Assembly (NCBI RefSeq): GCF_030503595.1
Contig: NZ_CP129966.1
Location: 744,001-808,000 of the forward strand
Direction: 5' to 3'
Source of the DNA: Corynebacterium sp. P4-C1
GTDB taxonomy: Bacteria; Actinomycetota; Actinomycetes; Mycobacteriales; Mycobacteriaceae
DNA: 64,000 nt
A model generated the notes under the pieces. That model worked only from the letters and a program-made list of their open reading frames with translations. It had not been told where the DNA came from and did not search any database. The position numbers were made by a program, and so were the translations under genes. Below are positions 48,548-59,111 of the stretch, piece by piece. Each line of letters starts with the position of its first letter. The first letter of the stretch is position 1.

Positions 48548-51500
48548 TTGAAGGCCAACCCCGGGTTCGCCGCGCTCACCCTCGCCACCGCCGTGATCGC
48601 GGCGGTGCTGCAGACATCCCTGCCGGGGCTGACAGGCACGGCCGTCGACGTGGCCACCGGCGCCCGTGAAGGCAGCGTGGCGGCGATCGCCTGGACCATG
48701 GCCGGCATTGCCGTCGCCCAATTCGCCTTCCAGGTGCTGCGCAGGTGGGCTGCCGGAAACCTGGCCACCCGCTCCCAGCACTACGTGCGCGTGGAGCTGC
48801 TCAAAACTCTCCACCGGCTCGACGGCCCCGGGCAAGACCGGATCGTCACCGGGCAGATCGTTTCCCGCTCCATCACCGACTTGGGCCAGCTCTTCTCCGT
48901 ACTGGCGATGAGCCCGATGGCACTGTCCCGCCTGGTGCAGCTCCTCCTCACCATCGCAGTCATGGCGTGGGTGGACGTGCCCCTGACGCTGATGGCGCTG
49001 GCTTTCCTGCCGCTGATCGTGTGGGTGGCGGGCCGCTCACGCACCGCGCTCTACGCCGCGACATGGGCGAACCAGCAGTCCGCCGCGGATCTGACCAGCC
49101 ACGTCGAGCAGACGGTCTCCGGTGTGCGCGTGGTCAAGGCCTTCGGCCGCGAGGAGCACGAAGTCGCGGTCCTCGACGGTCTCGCCCGCCATCTCTACGC
49201 CGTTAAGATGCGCGCGGCCAAGCTCACCGCCCGCTTCCAGCCCGCGCTGAGCCAGCTTCCCAACCTCGCCCTCGTAGTCACCATCGTCGCCGGCGGACTC
49301 ATCGCGCTGCGCGGCGGCATGACGGTCGGCGGCTTCGTCGCATTCACCGCATACCTGAGCTCTCTGACGTCGCTGATGTCCATGCTGGCCAACACCTACG
49401 TCACACTCCAGATGGGCATGAGCGGCATCGACCGGCTCGAAGAGGTCCTCCAGCTCGCCCCCGAGCGCCCCGACCCCGCCGCACCGCGCGAGCTGCCCGA
49501 CGGCCCCGCCGGCATCGCGTTCAACGACGTCACCTTCCGCGCCGACGGCCGCGACGTCCTCGACCGGTTCACCCTCACCGTCGCCCCCGGCGAACAAGTC
49601 TCTGTCATCGGCCCGGCGGGCGCCGGCAAGTCCATGGCTGTCCAGCTCGCAGGCGGCTTCTACGCGCCCGACGAGGGCTACCTCGCCCTGGTCACACCTG
49701 ACGGCGAGATCCCCTACGACGAGCTCACCCACAACGCGATCCGCAGCAAGGTCACGTGCGTTTTCGACGAGGCATTCCTGTTCTCCCTGTCCATCCGCGA
49801 CAACATCGCCATGGGCGCCGACGTCACCGACGACGACATCGCGCACGCCGCCCGGATGGCCTGCGCCGACGAATTCATCGCCGACCTCCCCGACGGCTAC
49901 AGCACCGTCGTCGGCGAACGCGGCCTCACCTTATCCGGCGGCCAGAGGCAGCGCATCGCCCTCGCCCGCGCACTGCTCGCCCGCCCGCGCGTCCTCATCC
50001 TCGACGACGCCACCTCCGCCATCGACGCCACCACCGAAGCAGACATCCTGGCCAACCTGCATGACAACCTCCCCGGCGTGACCATCATCGCCGTCGCGCA
50101 CCGCCAATCCACGGTGGAGCACACCGAGCGCGTCCTCATCATGGACCATGGCGCCGCGCTTATCGACGCTCCCCGCGCCACCGCCACCGCCCACCCCTCC
50201 TACAAGGCCCTGATGGCCCCCGGCGAGACCCCGCAACGAGACGTTGGAGTCGGCCCCGGTCTTGAACGCGTATCCGAACCCGAGCCCGAACCGGAACCGC
50301 CCCACTCGGCACTCTGGCCCGAGCTCCCCAACGTCGGCCCCCACGAGCACGTCCCCGCCCCGTCCGCAGGTTTCGGCCGAGTCGGCGGCGGTGGCGGGGG
50401 CGGCGGCGCTGCCCGCGTCGTCACCGCGACCCCGGAGCTCCTCGAGTGCCTTGAACACCTCCCGCCGGCTGACGAGGAACCCAAAGGCACCATCCCGGCT
50501 GGACTGCGCGCGATGTTCTCCTCGGTGAAGTGGCTGATCGCGGGAGTCACAGCGCTGCTCGTCGTGGGCGTGCTCGCGGATCTGAGCTTCCCGACGTTGG
50601 TGCGCACAGCCGTCGATAAGGGCATTCACGCCGGCGACCCCCGCACGCTGTGGCTGGTTTCCGGGGCAGCGCTGGCCGTGGTCCTCATCGCCTGGCTCGC
50701 GAACGCCGCGATGACCGTCCTGTCGGCCCGCTCCGGCGAACGCCTCCTCTACGGTCTGCGCGTGCGCAGCTACTCCCACCTGCAGAGCCTCGGGATGAGC
50801 TATTTCGAATCACACCTGTCGGGGCGCATCATGACGCGGATGACCACCGACATCGACACCCTGTCCAGTTTCCTGCAGACAGGGCTCGCCCAAGCGATCG
50901 TCTCCGTGGGCACTCTTATCGGCGTCGCCGCGATGCTCGTGGCCACCGACGGCTCACTCGCGCTCACCGCCTTCTACGCCGTGCCGCTCATCGCGCTGGT
51001 CACAATCGTTTTCCGCCACTACTCCAAGCGCTTCCACGCCGCCGCCCGCGCCCAGATTTCCGCCGTCAACGGCGAATTCGCCGAACTCATCGGCGGCATC
51101 CGCATCAGCCAGATGCACCGCATGGAGCCGTCCGCCGAAGTACACTTCGCCGCGGAGAGCGACACCTACCGGCGCCTGCGCATGCGCTCCCAGCTCCTCG
51201 TGGCCACCTACTTCAACGGCATGCAGCTGATCTCTCAGATCATGACCGCCATCATCGTCGGCATCGGCGCCGGCCGCATCGCCGACGGCACACTGTCCGT
51301 CGGCGTCCTCGTGGCCTTCACCATGTACCTCGGCCAGCTCTACGGCCCCATCCAGCAGCTCGGCCAGATCTTCGACTCCTGGCAGCAAGCCACCGTGAGC
51401 TTCGACCGCATCCGCGAGCTTCTCGACGAGCGCACCACCGTCCCCGACACCGGCACCTCCCCCGGCGCTGCCGACGCCGCCCGCGGGGAACTCGCGCTCA

Positions 51501-52207
51501 ACAACGTCACCTTCGCGTACTCCCCCGGCACTACCCCCGTCATCGAGGATTTCACCGTCGCCTTCCAGCCCGGCGAAACCGTCGCGCTGGTGGGGGCGAC
51601 GGGGGCGGGCAAGTCAACCGTCGTCAAGCTGCTCGCCCGCTTCTACGACCCCGTCACAGGCACTGTGACCGCGAGCGGCACCGACGTCTCCGCGTTCCCG
51701 CTCCCCGACTGGCGCCGCGCCCTCGCCCAAGTCCCCCAGGAGTCCTACCTATTCCCCGGCACCGTCGCCGAGAACATCGCCTACGGTGCCCCCGATGCCG
51801 CCCACGACGAGATCGAGGAGGCCGTGCGCCGCATCGGCGCGCTCGGCATCATCGCTGCCATCCCCGGCGGCTTCAACGCGCGCGTCGGCGAACGCGGCCG
51901 CGGCTTAAGCTCCGGGCAGCGGCAGATCATCGCCCTCGCCCGCGCCGAAATGCTCCACCCCGACGTCGTCCTCCTCGACGAAGCCACCGCGACCCTCGAC
52001 CCCGCCACCGAGCGCAGCGTGCTCGACGCCTCCGCAAAAACCACAGTTGGGCGCACATCCGTGATCGTCGCGCACCGCCTCGCCACCGCCGCGGAGGCCG
52101 ACCGAATACTCGTCGTCGACCAAGGACGTATCATTGAAGACGGACCCCACGCCGACCTGCTCAAGCAGGCCGGTCACTATGCAGTATTGTGGGCTGTTAG
52201 TCATTGA
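48548..52207 (+). CDS. Fused two-unit ABC exporter (TMD-NBD-TMD-NBD)
   Basis: Single-chain ABC exporter of about 1220 residues. TMD1 (1-310), NBD1 (Walker A GPAGAGKSM near 355, LSGGQ near 461), a Pro/Glu-rich linker (about 565-620), TMD2 (640-920) and NBD2 (Walker A GATGAGKST near 1015, LSSGQ near 1120). NBD1 has KSM for KST and VFDEAFLF where a Q-loop Gln is expected, so it may be a degenerate site. The TTG at 48548 is the first conventional start. The frame is open back to ACG at 48503, which sits 6 bases after AAGGAG and fits better. Substrate unknown; it leads directly into odhA. Confidence 0.85.
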   Translation: MKANPGFAALTLATAVIAAVLQTSLPGLTGTAVDVATGAREGSVAAIAWTMAGIAVAQFAFQVLRRWAAGNLATRSQHYVRVELLKTLHRLDGPGQDRIVTGQIVSRSITDLGQLFSVLAMSPMALSRLVQLLLTIAVMAWVDVPLTLMALAFLPLIVWVAGRSRTALYAATWANQQSAADLTSHVEQTVSGVRVVKAFGREEHEVAVLDGLARHLYAVKMRAAKLTARFQPALSQLPNLALVVTIVAGGLIALRGGMTVGGFVAFTAYLSSLTSLMSMLANTYVTLQMGMSGIDRLEEVLQLAPERPDPAAPRELPDGPAGIAFNDVTFRADGRDVLDRFTLTVAPGEQVSVIGPAGAGKSMAVQLAGGFYAPDEGYLALVTPDGEIPYDELTHNAIRSKVTCVFDEAFLFSLSIRDNIAMGADVTDDDIAHAARMACADEFIADLPDGYSTVVGERGLTLSGGQRQRIALARALLARPRVLILDDATSAIDATTEADILANLHDNLPGVTIIAVAHRQSTVEHTERVLIMDHGAALIDAPRATATAHPSYKALMAPGETPQRDVGVGPGLERVSEPEPEPEPPHSALWPELPNVGPHEHVPAPSAGFGRVGGGGGGGGAARVVTATPELLECLEHLPPADEEPKGTIPAGLRAMFSSVKWLIAGVTALLVVGVLADLSFPTLVRTAVDKGIHAGDPRTLWLVSGAALAVVLIAWLANAAMTVLSARSGERLLYGLRVRSYSHLQSLGMSYFESHLSGRIMTRMTTDIDTLSSFLQTGLAQAIVSVGTLIGVAAMLVATDGSLALTAFYAVPLIALVTIVFRHYSKRFHAAARAQISAVNGEFAELIGGIRISQMHRMEPSAEVHFAAESDTYRRLRMRSQLLVATYFNGMQLISQIMTAIIVGIGAGRIADGTLSVGVLVAFTMYLGQLYGPIQQLGQIFDSWQQATVSFDRIRELLDERTTVPDTGTSPGAADAARGELALNNVTFAYSPGTTPVIEDFTVAFQPGETVALVGATGAGKSTVVKLLARFYDPVTGTVTASGTDVSAFPLPDWRRALAQVPQESYLFPGTVAENIAYGAPDAAHDEIEEAVRRIGALGIIAAIPGGFNARVGERGRGLSSGQRQIIALARAEMLHPDVVLLDEATATLDPATERSVLDASAKTTVGRTSVIVAHRLATAAEADRILVVDQGRIIEDGPHADLLKQAGHYAVLWAVSH

Positions 52208-52272
52208 TTGACACTGATCAATAAAGCGATCAAAAACACACGTAGAACTAAGAAACGAGGCGAGTACCTGCC

Positions 52273-55200
52273 GTGAGCAGCGAGAGCACATTCGGCCAAA
52301 ACGACTGGCTGGTTGATGAGATGTTCCAGCAGTACAAGGACGATCCCAACTCCGTCGACGAGGAGTGGCGCGAGATGTTCGAAAAGGGCGGCAAACCGGC
52401 CGCGGCCAAGGCTGCCCCGCTCGTCTCCCCCGCAGCGAAGAAGGCCGCGGGGAACACCTCGCAACCGCACAAGGCCCGCACCGCGGCCAAGGTCGCCGAC
52501 ACCACCGGCGCCCCGAGCCAGGACGGCCGCGAGACCCGCGTCGACACCGCCGTCAAGGAGGTGCCGAAGCCCTCGCAGAAGCAGGCAGACAAGAAGAAGG
52601 CCAAGCAGTCCCCGATGGACCGCCTCAAGCCACTGCCCGAAGCCGGCGAGACCCAGCTGAAGGGCACTTTCAAGGCCATCGCGAAGAACATGGACGAGTC
52701 CCTGACCGTCCCGACAGCGACGACCGTGCGCGATATGCCGGTCAAGCTCATGTTCGAAAACCGCGCCCAGATCAACGACCACCTGAAGCGCACCCGCGGC
52801 GGCAAGATCTCGTTCACCCACATCATCGGCTGGGCCATCGTCAAGTCCGCCCTGCTCCACCCGGGCATGAACGTGAACTACAAGGTCGTCGACGGCAAGC
52901 CCTTCGTCGTCACGCCCGAGCACATCAACCTCGGCCTCGCGATCGACCTCCCGCAGAAGGACGGCACGCGCGCTCTCGTCGTCGCCGCCATTAAGGAGTG
53001 CGAGACCCTCACCTTCGACGAGTTCGTCAAGGCCTACGAGGACATCGTCGCCCGCGCCCGCCAGAACAAGCTGAAGATCGACGACTTCCAGGGCGTCACC
53101 ATCCAGCTGACCAACCCGGGCGGCATCGGCACCCGCCACTCCATCCCGCGCCTGACCAAGGGCCAGGGCACCATCGTCGGCGTCGGCGCCATGGACTACC
53201 CGGCCGAATTCGCCGGTGCCTCCGAGGACCGTCTCGCCGAGCTCGGTGTGGGCAAGCTGACCACGCTGACCTCTACCTACGACCACCGCGTCATCCAGGG
53301 CGCAGAGTCCGGCGAATTCCTCCGCGACATCTCGCAGCTGCTTAACGACGACAAGTTCTGGGACGAGATCTACAACGCCATGCAGATCCCCTACGCCCCC
53401 ATGCGTTGGGCCCAGGACATCCCGAACGGCGGTGTGGACAAGAACACCCGCGTGATGAACCTCATCGAGGCCTACCGCTCCCGCGGCCACCTCATGGCGG
53501 ACACCAACCCGCTCCACTGGCACCAGCCGGGCCTACCCAAGCCGGACTCCCGCGACCTGCTGCTCGAAACCCACGGCCTGACCCTGTGGGACCTCGACCG
53601 CACCTTCAACGTCGGCGGCTTCGGCGGCAAGGAGTCCATGACCCTGCGCGAGGTGCTCACCCGCCTCCGCGCCGCCTACACCCTCCACGTCGGTGCCGAG
53701 TACACCCACGTCCTCGACCGCGACGAGCGCGAATGGCTGCGCGACCGCATCGAGGTCGGCATGCCCAAGCCGACCAACGCCGAGCAGAAGTACATTCTGC
53801 AGAAGCTCAACGCCGCGGAGGCATTCGAGAACTTCCTGCAGACCAAGTACCTCGGCCAGAAGCGCTTCTCCCTCGAGGGCGCCGAGACCCTGATCCCGCT
53901 CATGGACGCCGTCATCGACACCGCTGCCGGCCAGGGCCTCGACGAAGTGGTCATCGGCATGCCGCACCGTGGACGCCTGAACGTCTTGTTCAACATCGTC
54001 GGCAAGCCCGTCAAGACGATCTTCGGCGAGTTCGAGGGCAACCTGCAGCCCGCTCAGCAGGGCGGCTCCGGCGACGTGAAGTACCACCTCGGCTTCGAGG
54101 GCGAGCACATCCAGATGTTCGGCGACGGCGAAATCAAGGTCACCCTCGCCGCCAACCCGTCCCACCTGGAGGCCGTCGACCCCGTCATGGTCGGCATCGC
54201 CCGCGCCAAGCAGGACATCCTGAACCACAACAAGAACGCCGACGACCACTCCGTCGTCCCGATGATGCTCCACGGCGACGCATCCTTCACCGGTCTCGGT
54301 GTCGTTCAGGAAACCCTGAACATGTCCAAGCTCAACGGCTACGACGTCGGCGGCACCGTCCACATCGTGGTGAACAACCAGATCGGCTTCACCACCACCC
54401 CGGACCAGGGCCGCTCCTCCTACTACGCCACTGACCTGGCCAAGGGCTTCGACTGCCCGGTCTTCCACGTCAACGGCGACGACCCGGAGGCCGCCGCATG
54501 GGTCGGCCAGCTCGCCACCGAGTACCGCCGCGAGTTCGGCAAAGACGTCTTCATCGACCTGCTGTGCTACCGCCTGCGCGGCCACAACGAGGCCGACGAC
54601 CCGTCGGTGACCCAGCCAGTGATGTACGACCGCATCGAATCCCACCCGTCGGTGCGCACCCGCTACACCAAGGACCTCATCGGCCGCGGCGACCTCACCG
54701 AGGAAGAAGCCGAGATCGCCAAGCGCGACTTCCACGACCAGCTGGACTCCGTGTTCAACGACGTCAAGGAAGACGGCGGATCCCCCGCCGAGCAGCACGG
54801 CATCACCGAATCCCAGTCGCTCACCCGCGGCTTGGACACCTCCATCACCGAAGACACGTTCCAGCAGCTTGCCGGCACCTATGCCAACCTGCCCGGCGAC
54901 TTCACCCCCAACAAGCGCCTCAAGTCGGTGCTGAAGTCCCGCGGCGGCTCCTTCGAGAACGGCAACATCGACTGGGCCTGGGGCGAGCTGCTCGCCTTCG
55001 GCTCCCTGGCGGCGGAGGGCAAGCTCGTCCGTCTCGCCGGCGAGGACTCCAAGCGCGGCACCTTCACCCAGCGCCACGGCATCCTCTTCGACCCGAACAC
55101 CGGCGAGCAGTACAACCCGCTCGACGCCAACGCCATCGAGCAAGGCAACGGCGGCCGCTTCCGCATCTACAACTCGGCCTTGACCGAGTTCGGCGGTCTC

Positions 55201-56028
55201 GGCTTCGAGTACGGCTACACCGTCGGCAACCAGGACGCCCTCGTCGCATGGGAGGCCCAGTTCGGCGACTTCGCCAACGGCGCCCAGACCATCATCGACG
55301 AGTACATCTCCTCCGGCGAAACCAAGTGGGGACAGCTGTCCAGCCTGATCATGCTCCTGCCGCACGGCTACGAGGGCCAGGGCCCGGACCACTCGTCGGC
55401 ACGCATCGAGCGCTTCCTGCAGCTCGTCGCCGAGGGCTCTATGACGATCGCCCAGCCGTCGACGCCAGCAAACCACTTCCACCTGCTGCGCCGTCAGGCT
55501 CTCGGCGATATGAGCCGCCCGCTGGTCGTCTTCACCCCGAAGTCGATGCTGCGCAACAAGGCCGCCGTCTCCCAGCCGGCAGACTTCATCGAGGCCAAGT
55601 CCTTCCGTTCCGTCATCGACGACCCGAACATCGTCGACGCGAAGAACAAGGTCATCGGCGACGCCGACAAGGTGACCACCATCATCCTGTGCTCCGGCAA
55701 GGTCTACTACGACCTGGAGAAGCGCCGCCAGAAGGACGGGCGTGACGACGTCGCGATCATCCGCATCGAGATGCTCCACCCGATCCCCTTCAACCGCCTC
55801 AACAAGGCGTTCGCCAACTACCCGAACGCCAAGGAGGTCCGCTTCGTGCAGGACGAGCCCGCCAACCAGGGTCCGTGGCCGTTCTACAACGAGCACCTGG
55901 CCAACCTCGTGGACGACCTCCCGCCGATGCGCCGCGTCTCCCGCCGCGCAATGTCCACCACCGCGACCGGCGTGAGCAAGATCCACCAGCAAGAGGAGAA
56001 GGCGCTTATCGACGAAGCCTTCGCCTAA
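52273..56028 (+). CDS. odhA: 2-oxoglutarate dehydrogenase, fused E2-E1 subunit
   Basis: Actinobacterial OdhA/KGD of 1251 residues, which decarboxylates 2-oxoglutarate in the TCA cycle and passes the succinyl group on. Order: N-terminal segment with the typical [15 protein letters not shown], an Ala/Lys/Pro linker (40-110), an E2 succinyltransferase-like catalytic domain with [11 protein letters not shown] (about 336), then the thiamin-diphosphate E1 region with [14 protein letters not shown] (about 562) and the [10 protein letters not shown] stretch. GTG start. In corynebacteria it is inhibited by the FHA protein OdhI; no odhI is here. Ends at a terminator. Confidence 0.98.
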   Translation: MSSESTFGQNDWLVDEMFQQYKDDPNSVDEEWREMFEKGGKPAAAKAAPLVSPAAKKAAGNTSQPHKARTAAKVADTTGAPSQDGRETRVDTAVKEVPKPSQKQADKKKAKQSPMDRLKPLPEAGETQLKGTFKAIAKNMDESLTVPTATTVRDMPVKLMFENRAQINDHLKRTRGGKISFTHIIGWAIVKSALLHPGMNVNYKVVDGKPFVVTPEHINLGLAIDLPQKDGTRALVVAAIKECETLTFDEFVKAYEDIVARARQNKLKIDDFQGVTIQLTNPGGIGTRHSIPRLTKGQGTIVGVGAMDYPAEFAGASEDRLAELGVGKLTTLTSTYDHRVIQGAESGEFLRDISQLLNDDKFWDEIYNAMQIPYAPMRWAQDIPNGGVDKNTRVMNLIEAYRSRGHLMADTNPLHWHQPGLPKPDSRDLLLETHGLTLWDLDRTFNVGGFGGKESMTLREVLTRLRAAYTLHVGAEYTHVLDRDEREWLRDRIEVGMPKPTNAEQKYILQKLNAAEAFENFLQTKYLGQKRFSLEGAETLIPLMDAVIDTAAGQGLDEVVIGMPHRGRLNVLFNIVGKPVKTIFGEFEGNLQPAQQGGSGDVKYHLGFEGEHIQMFGDGEIKVTLAANPSHLEAVDPVMVGIARAKQDILNHNKNADDHSVVPMMLHGDASFTGLGVVQETLNMSKLNGYDVGGTVHIVVNNQIGFTTTPDQGRSSYYATDLAKGFDCPVFHVNGDDPEAAAWVGQLATEYRREFGKDVFIDLLCYRLRGHNEADDPSVTQPVMYDRIESHPSVRTRYTKDLIGRGDLTEEEAEIAKRDFHDQLDSVFNDVKEDGGSPAEQHGITESQSLTRGLDTSITEDTFQQLAGTYANLPGDFTPNKRLKSVLKSRGGSFENGNIDWAWGELLAFGSLAAEGKLVRLAGEDSKRGTFTQRHGILFDPNTGEQYNPLDANAIEQGNGGRFRIYNSALTEFGGLGFEYGYTVGNQDALVAWEAQFGDFANGAQTIIDEYISSGETKWGQLSSLIMLLPHGYEGQGPDHSSARIERFLQLVAEGSMTIAQPSTPANHFHLLRRQALGDMSRPLVVFTPKSMLRNKAAVSQPADFIEAKSFRSVIDDPNIVDAKNKVIGDADKVTTIILCSGKVYYDLEKRRQKDGRDDVAIIRIEMLHPIPFNRLNKAFANYPNAKEVRFVQDEPANQGPWPFYNEHLANLVDDLPPMRRVSRRAMSTTATGVSKIHQQEEKALIDEAFA

Positions 56029-56039
56029 GCCCCCTACCC

Positions 56040-56078
56040 AACCCCCGCCCTCGCCCTTTGCGGCGTGCGGCGGGGGTT
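56040..56078 (+). terminator. Terminator after odhA
   Basis: AACCCCCGCC pairs perfectly with GGCGGGGGTT around a GC-rich loop; followed by GTGCTGT. Confidence 0.75.
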
Positions 56079-56457
56079 GTGCTGTCTCGGCGCTTCCCCC
56101 AGCCGCCTCGGTCCAGTACCAACCGCTCCCGAATCCGCCCGCTTCCCCATATTCCCGCCGCCGCGATTCGCTCTGTTTCCCCCCCCGGTTCTTCGCTAGT
56201 TGTCGCCGGTTCAATCCCCGGTTTTTCGCCGTCTCAACTCTGTTTCTGCCGGTTCAGTCGCGCTTGAGCTCTCTCTTCGAGTTCGGTTTCGCCGCTTTTC
56301 GGCCCAAATCGCCGATTTCGTACCCCTTGTGGCCTGCGTGTTTGGGCGTTGTCTACTGAAGTAGACATTGTTCGATAGACCTCGGCTTGCAAGTGGTTTA
56401 GCGTTTGTGGCATGAACCAATTCGCAGCGCAAGCCGGCGCCAACCCCACCCGCGGGG
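56079..56457. other. Intergenic region without a convincing gene
   Basis: This stretch of about 380 bases between the odhA terminator and the SGNH hydrolase gene is pyrimidine-rich on the plus strand (CCCCC and TTCC runs) with lower GC after 56200. Short open frames exist on both strands but none has a family signal or ribosome binding site. I see no RNA gene or repeat. Confidence 0.5.
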
Positions 56458-57276
56458 TTACTTAGCGAGGTTGTGTCCGATGAATTGGCCGTAGGCGTGG
56501 GTGCCGTGGGCATTGAGGTGGAGAGGAAGATTGCCTGGTGCTGGTGGCATGATGTCGATGAGGTTTACCCACCAGCGGTCTGGGGAACAGACATCGTGTC
56601 CTTCGGACATTGGCCATGTGTCGAGGAAGGTGGCGTTGTTTTGTTGTGCTACTTCGCGGAGGGTGTTCTGTAGGCGCTGCTCGGTACCTGCAGTGTTGCC
56701 GGCCGGAATGGGGAGGGGGTTGGATGAGCCGAGTCCGCTGTTGTAGCAGGACATGTTGTTGAAAGAGACGTGGGGGTAGCCGACTACCATGACTTTGGCG
56801 TTGGGTGCGTGGTGGTGGGCGATGTTGATGGCATTGCGGAGGCCGTTGCGGATTGCGCGGTCTGATGCTTGGACGTCGGGGCCGTAGGGATAGGTGTCAT
56901 TGACTCCTGCGACGATGACTACGTTTTTGGTTTGTGGGTTGAGGTCACCGTGTTGAGCTGCGGTGCGCAGGGCATTGTCGATATGTACACCGCCGGTGGA
57001 AAAGGAGGCGCCTGCGCATTGGTACTGGTCGACGTGTGCGCCGCCGGATGCGTTGGCGATTTCGTCGGCGATGGCCCCGTCTGTAACACAGCCGACACCG
57101 GTGTTTACTTGGATTTTTGCTTTATTCTTCCAGAAGTCAGGCACGGTTGGGTTGGCTACTACGCTGTCACCGGTGAGGACGGTGTTGCCTGGTGTTGCGG
57201 CGAGGGCGGAGGTGTGTCCTGCGATGAGAGCTGCGGCTCCGGCTGCTACTGCTGCGAGTTTAGTGGGGGATTTCAT
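56458..57276 (-). CDS. Secreted SGNH hydrolase (GDSL-type)
   Basis: Exported protein of 272 residues with a signal peptide (KLAAVAAGAAALIAGHTSALA, cleavage about residue 26). SGNH blocks: Block I VLTGDSVVANP with the nucleophile Ser, a Gly block near GASFSTGGVHIDNAL, the Asn block in VIVAGVNDTYPYG, and the catalytic Asp/His at the end in NLPLHLNAHGTHAYGQFI. Acts outside the cell on an ester, perhaps a lipid or mycolate-type substrate (inference). Base composition is lower in GC than the surrounding genes and both flanks are non-coding, which hints at transfer. Confidence 0.88.
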   Translation of the reverse strand: MKSPTKLAAVAAGAAALIAGHTSALAATPGNTVLTGDSVVANPTVPDFWKNKAKIQVNTGVGCVTDGAIADEIANASGGAHVDQYQCAGASFSTGGVHIDNALRTAAQHGDLNPQTKNVVIVAGVNDTYPYGPDVQASDRAIRNGLRNAINIAHHHAPNAKVMVVGYPHVSFNNMSCYNSGLGSSNPLPIPAGNTAGTEQRLQNTLREVAQQNNATFLDTWPMSEGHDVCSPDRWWVNLIDIMPPAPGNLPLHLNAHGTHAYGQFIGHNLAK

Positions 57277-57761
57277 TCTTGTTTCCTCTTATCTGTGTTT
57301 CTCCTTGAAATTTCTAAGTATAGGTTATGAAGAGTCCTGGGTATCACCCAGGGGCACACCAGTACCGAATAACCGCCACCCTTACGGGGCCATGAAACAG
57401 CTCTTCGGAACACAGGCAGGACCATAAGCACCATCCCGGCACTGACTGCGGGCACGACTTCAGGCACTGCCCGACTACTGGCGCGTCTCTGATACTGGCA
57501 CCGCCGGACTGCTCAACTGCTGGGGCGTACCCGACTTACTTGACAGCTGACACGGCGACCCCGCAAAACACCACGCAGGACCGCCAATGTGGCGTGCCCA
57601 AAACCGTCTAGGCGCTACGGCTTAGGGACCAAGTCTGGGTCCCCGGGTCCCCGCGTCTCAAGTCTCGGGCATCGAGCCATGGATCGAAGTTTTCGACTCT
57701 TTGGTTGCCTGTCTCGGGCTGTGGTCCCGCGGCCCAGTCGTCGGGTGCGTGCGCTGAGAGG
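57277..57761. other. Intergenic region without a convincing gene
   Basis: Nearly 490 bases upstream of the SGNH hydrolase and downstream of the OpuAC-like lipoprotein gene. It holds a short hairpin (CCTGGGTATCACCCAGG, 57338-57354), close to the hydrolase start region, and otherwise disordered low-complexity sequence. Open frames on both strands are short and lack start signals. Possibly remains of a decayed gene. Confidence 0.5.
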
Positions 57762-58469
57762 TTATGCCTCGCGGGCCTGCCCTTCGTCGACGATGCGTTC
57801 CAGCTCGGAGCCCATGCCGGTCTTCTCCTGCATCCACTCGTTGACGGCGGCACCGGGGTCGCCGTCTTCCTGGGCTCGCTCCACAAGCTTTTCCAAATCG
57901 GTCGTGGACAACGCGCGGGTGGCTTTGCTCATGGCGTTTCGGACGCCGCGGTCGAAAAGACCGTCCTTGTACACGGGAATGATGTTCTGGGGCAAGCCCG
58001 CATGCTCGGTGCCTGCACAGCCCTCGGCGGGTGAAGGATCGACCGTGGTGAAGCTGCCCGGCAGGGTGCCCACGGCAGCATCGTATGTGGCCAGCGCCAA
58101 GTCGGTGTCATTCGAATCGGCTTTTTCGGCCTCGGTCTTCTTCGCCTCGAGTGCTTTTGCCTCGCCCGGATTGGCGGAGACGACCAGAGATCCGACGCAC
58201 ATCACCGCCAAATTCGCGTCGAAGGTTTGGAGGAGGGCGAGCTTCTCACCGTCGTCAGCGAACTGCTTGCCGACGATCCCCACTTCCCGACCCGACAACT
58301 CCGCCACCTGGCGGTAGATCTCAGCCAGAACCATCTGCTCCGGATCCGCCGGATCGGCGGCGATACGCACCGGCTCTTTGGGCTGCGTGCAGGCCGTGAG
58401 CCCACCGAGAGTGGTCGAAGCGACTGCGAGGGCCGCGAGGGCGGCGATTTTCCGTGACGGGGTGCGCAT
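57762..58469 (-). CDS. Lipoprotein resembling glycine betaine ABC substrate-binding proteins
   Basis: Protein of 235 residues with a lipobox TLGGLTACTQP, so it is a surface lipoprotein. The mature N-terminus VRIAADPADPEQMVLAEIYRQVAELSGREVGIVG is like the start of OpuAC/ProX domains, but the domain seems truncated compared with the usual 280 residues and continues into an Ala/Glu-rich stretch. No permease or ATPase is adjacent. It overlaps the upstream stress-protein gene (TAATG). An osmoprotectant or unknown ligand role is inferred. Confidence 0.7.
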   Translation of the reverse strand: MRTPSRKIAALAALAVASTTLGGLTACTQPKEPVRIAADPADPEQMVLAEIYRQVAELSGREVGIVGKQFADDGEKLALLQTFDANLAVMCVGSLVVSANPGEAKALEAKKTEAEKADSNDTDLALATYDAAVGTLPGSFTTVDPSPAEGCAGTEHAGLPQNIIPVYKDGLFDRGVRNAMSKATRALSTTDLEKLVERAQEDGDPGAAVNEWMQEKTGMGSELERIVDEGQAREA

Positions 58470-59020
58470 TAGTGCTGGGGGTTGCGGGGAGCGCTGTCAC
58501 GCTGTGCGTTCTGCGACGGGCGGGTCCCCATCTGGGCGATCATGTCGCGCGCCTGGGGGGCAAGGTTCGGCTCGCAGAGAATGTCGTACCGGCCGGCGAC
58601 AATCGCCGTCGCGGAGGAGAAATCGCGGCGGCCGCGCGTGAACGCGTACCCGATAGCCGCGAACACGATACCGAAAACCAGGCCGATCACCAGCGCCGAC
58701 AGCAGCGACGGCCACACGTCTGGCGTGAAAATAGCGAACAGAAGGCCCACGAAGAGACCGAACCACAGGCCGGACAGGGCACCACCCGCGAGCACACGGC
58801 CCCAGGTCAGGCGTCCGGTGACGCGCTCTACCTGCAGGAGGTCCACACCGACGATCGTGAGGTTCTCCACCGGGAACTGCTGGTCGGACAGCCCGTCGAC
58901 GGCGGCCTGCGCGTCGGCGTAATTCTGGAAGCTGCCGACAGGCCAACCGGAGGGGCGCTGCAGCCCTTCGCGGGGGCGGGACGCGGAGGCGCCGCCGGGC
59001 GCCGGATTCAGCTGGCTCAT
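58469..59020 (-). CDS. General stress protein-like membrane protein
   Basis: Protein of 183 residues. A Pro/Gly-rich N-terminus is followed by a small alpha/beta region with GSFQNYADAQAAVDGLSDQQFPVENLTIVGVDL, as in general stress protein 17M domains, then two transmembrane helices (about 77-120, GGALSGLWFGLFVGLLFAIFTP and LLSALVIGLVFGIVFAAIGYAF) and a C-terminal cytoplasmic tail. Conserved in corynebacteria next to the mrp gene. Function unknown. The stop overlaps the start of the OpuAC-like lipoprotein gene. Confidence 0.8.
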   Translation of the reverse strand: MSQLNPAPGGASASRPREGLQRPSGWPVGSFQNYADAQAAVDGLSDQQFPVENLTIVGVDLLQVERVTGRLTWGRVLAGGALSGLWFGLFVGLLFAIFTPDVWPSLLSALVIGLVFGIVFAAIGYAFTRGRRDFSSATAIVAGRYDILCEPNLAPQARDMIAQMGTRPSQNAQRDSAPRNPQH

Positions 59021-59111
59021 GGTGGTCTTCCTTCAAGTCGGGTTCGCTTACCCGCTCAAGTCTAGTGCCGGCTTCGGCCGCGGGCGCTGAAGGCCATATA
59101 CTTTACGTGCA

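Noticed and set aside
52208..52260. Promoter for odhA with TTGACA in the gap after the ABC gene
   Set aside because: A TTGACA-like hexamer is present but no convincing -10 at the right spacing; too weak to list.
53533..56214. Very long open frame of 893 codons on the minus strand opposite odhA
   Set aside because: It lies wholly antisense to the well-conserved odhA coding sequence; high-GC codon structure creates such frames. Its translation is rich in Val, Gly, Asp and Glu without family motifs.
56234..56449. Possible 71-codon minus-strand gene downstream of the SGNH hydrolase
   Set aside because: No ribosome binding site and no family resemblance; low-complexity basic translation.
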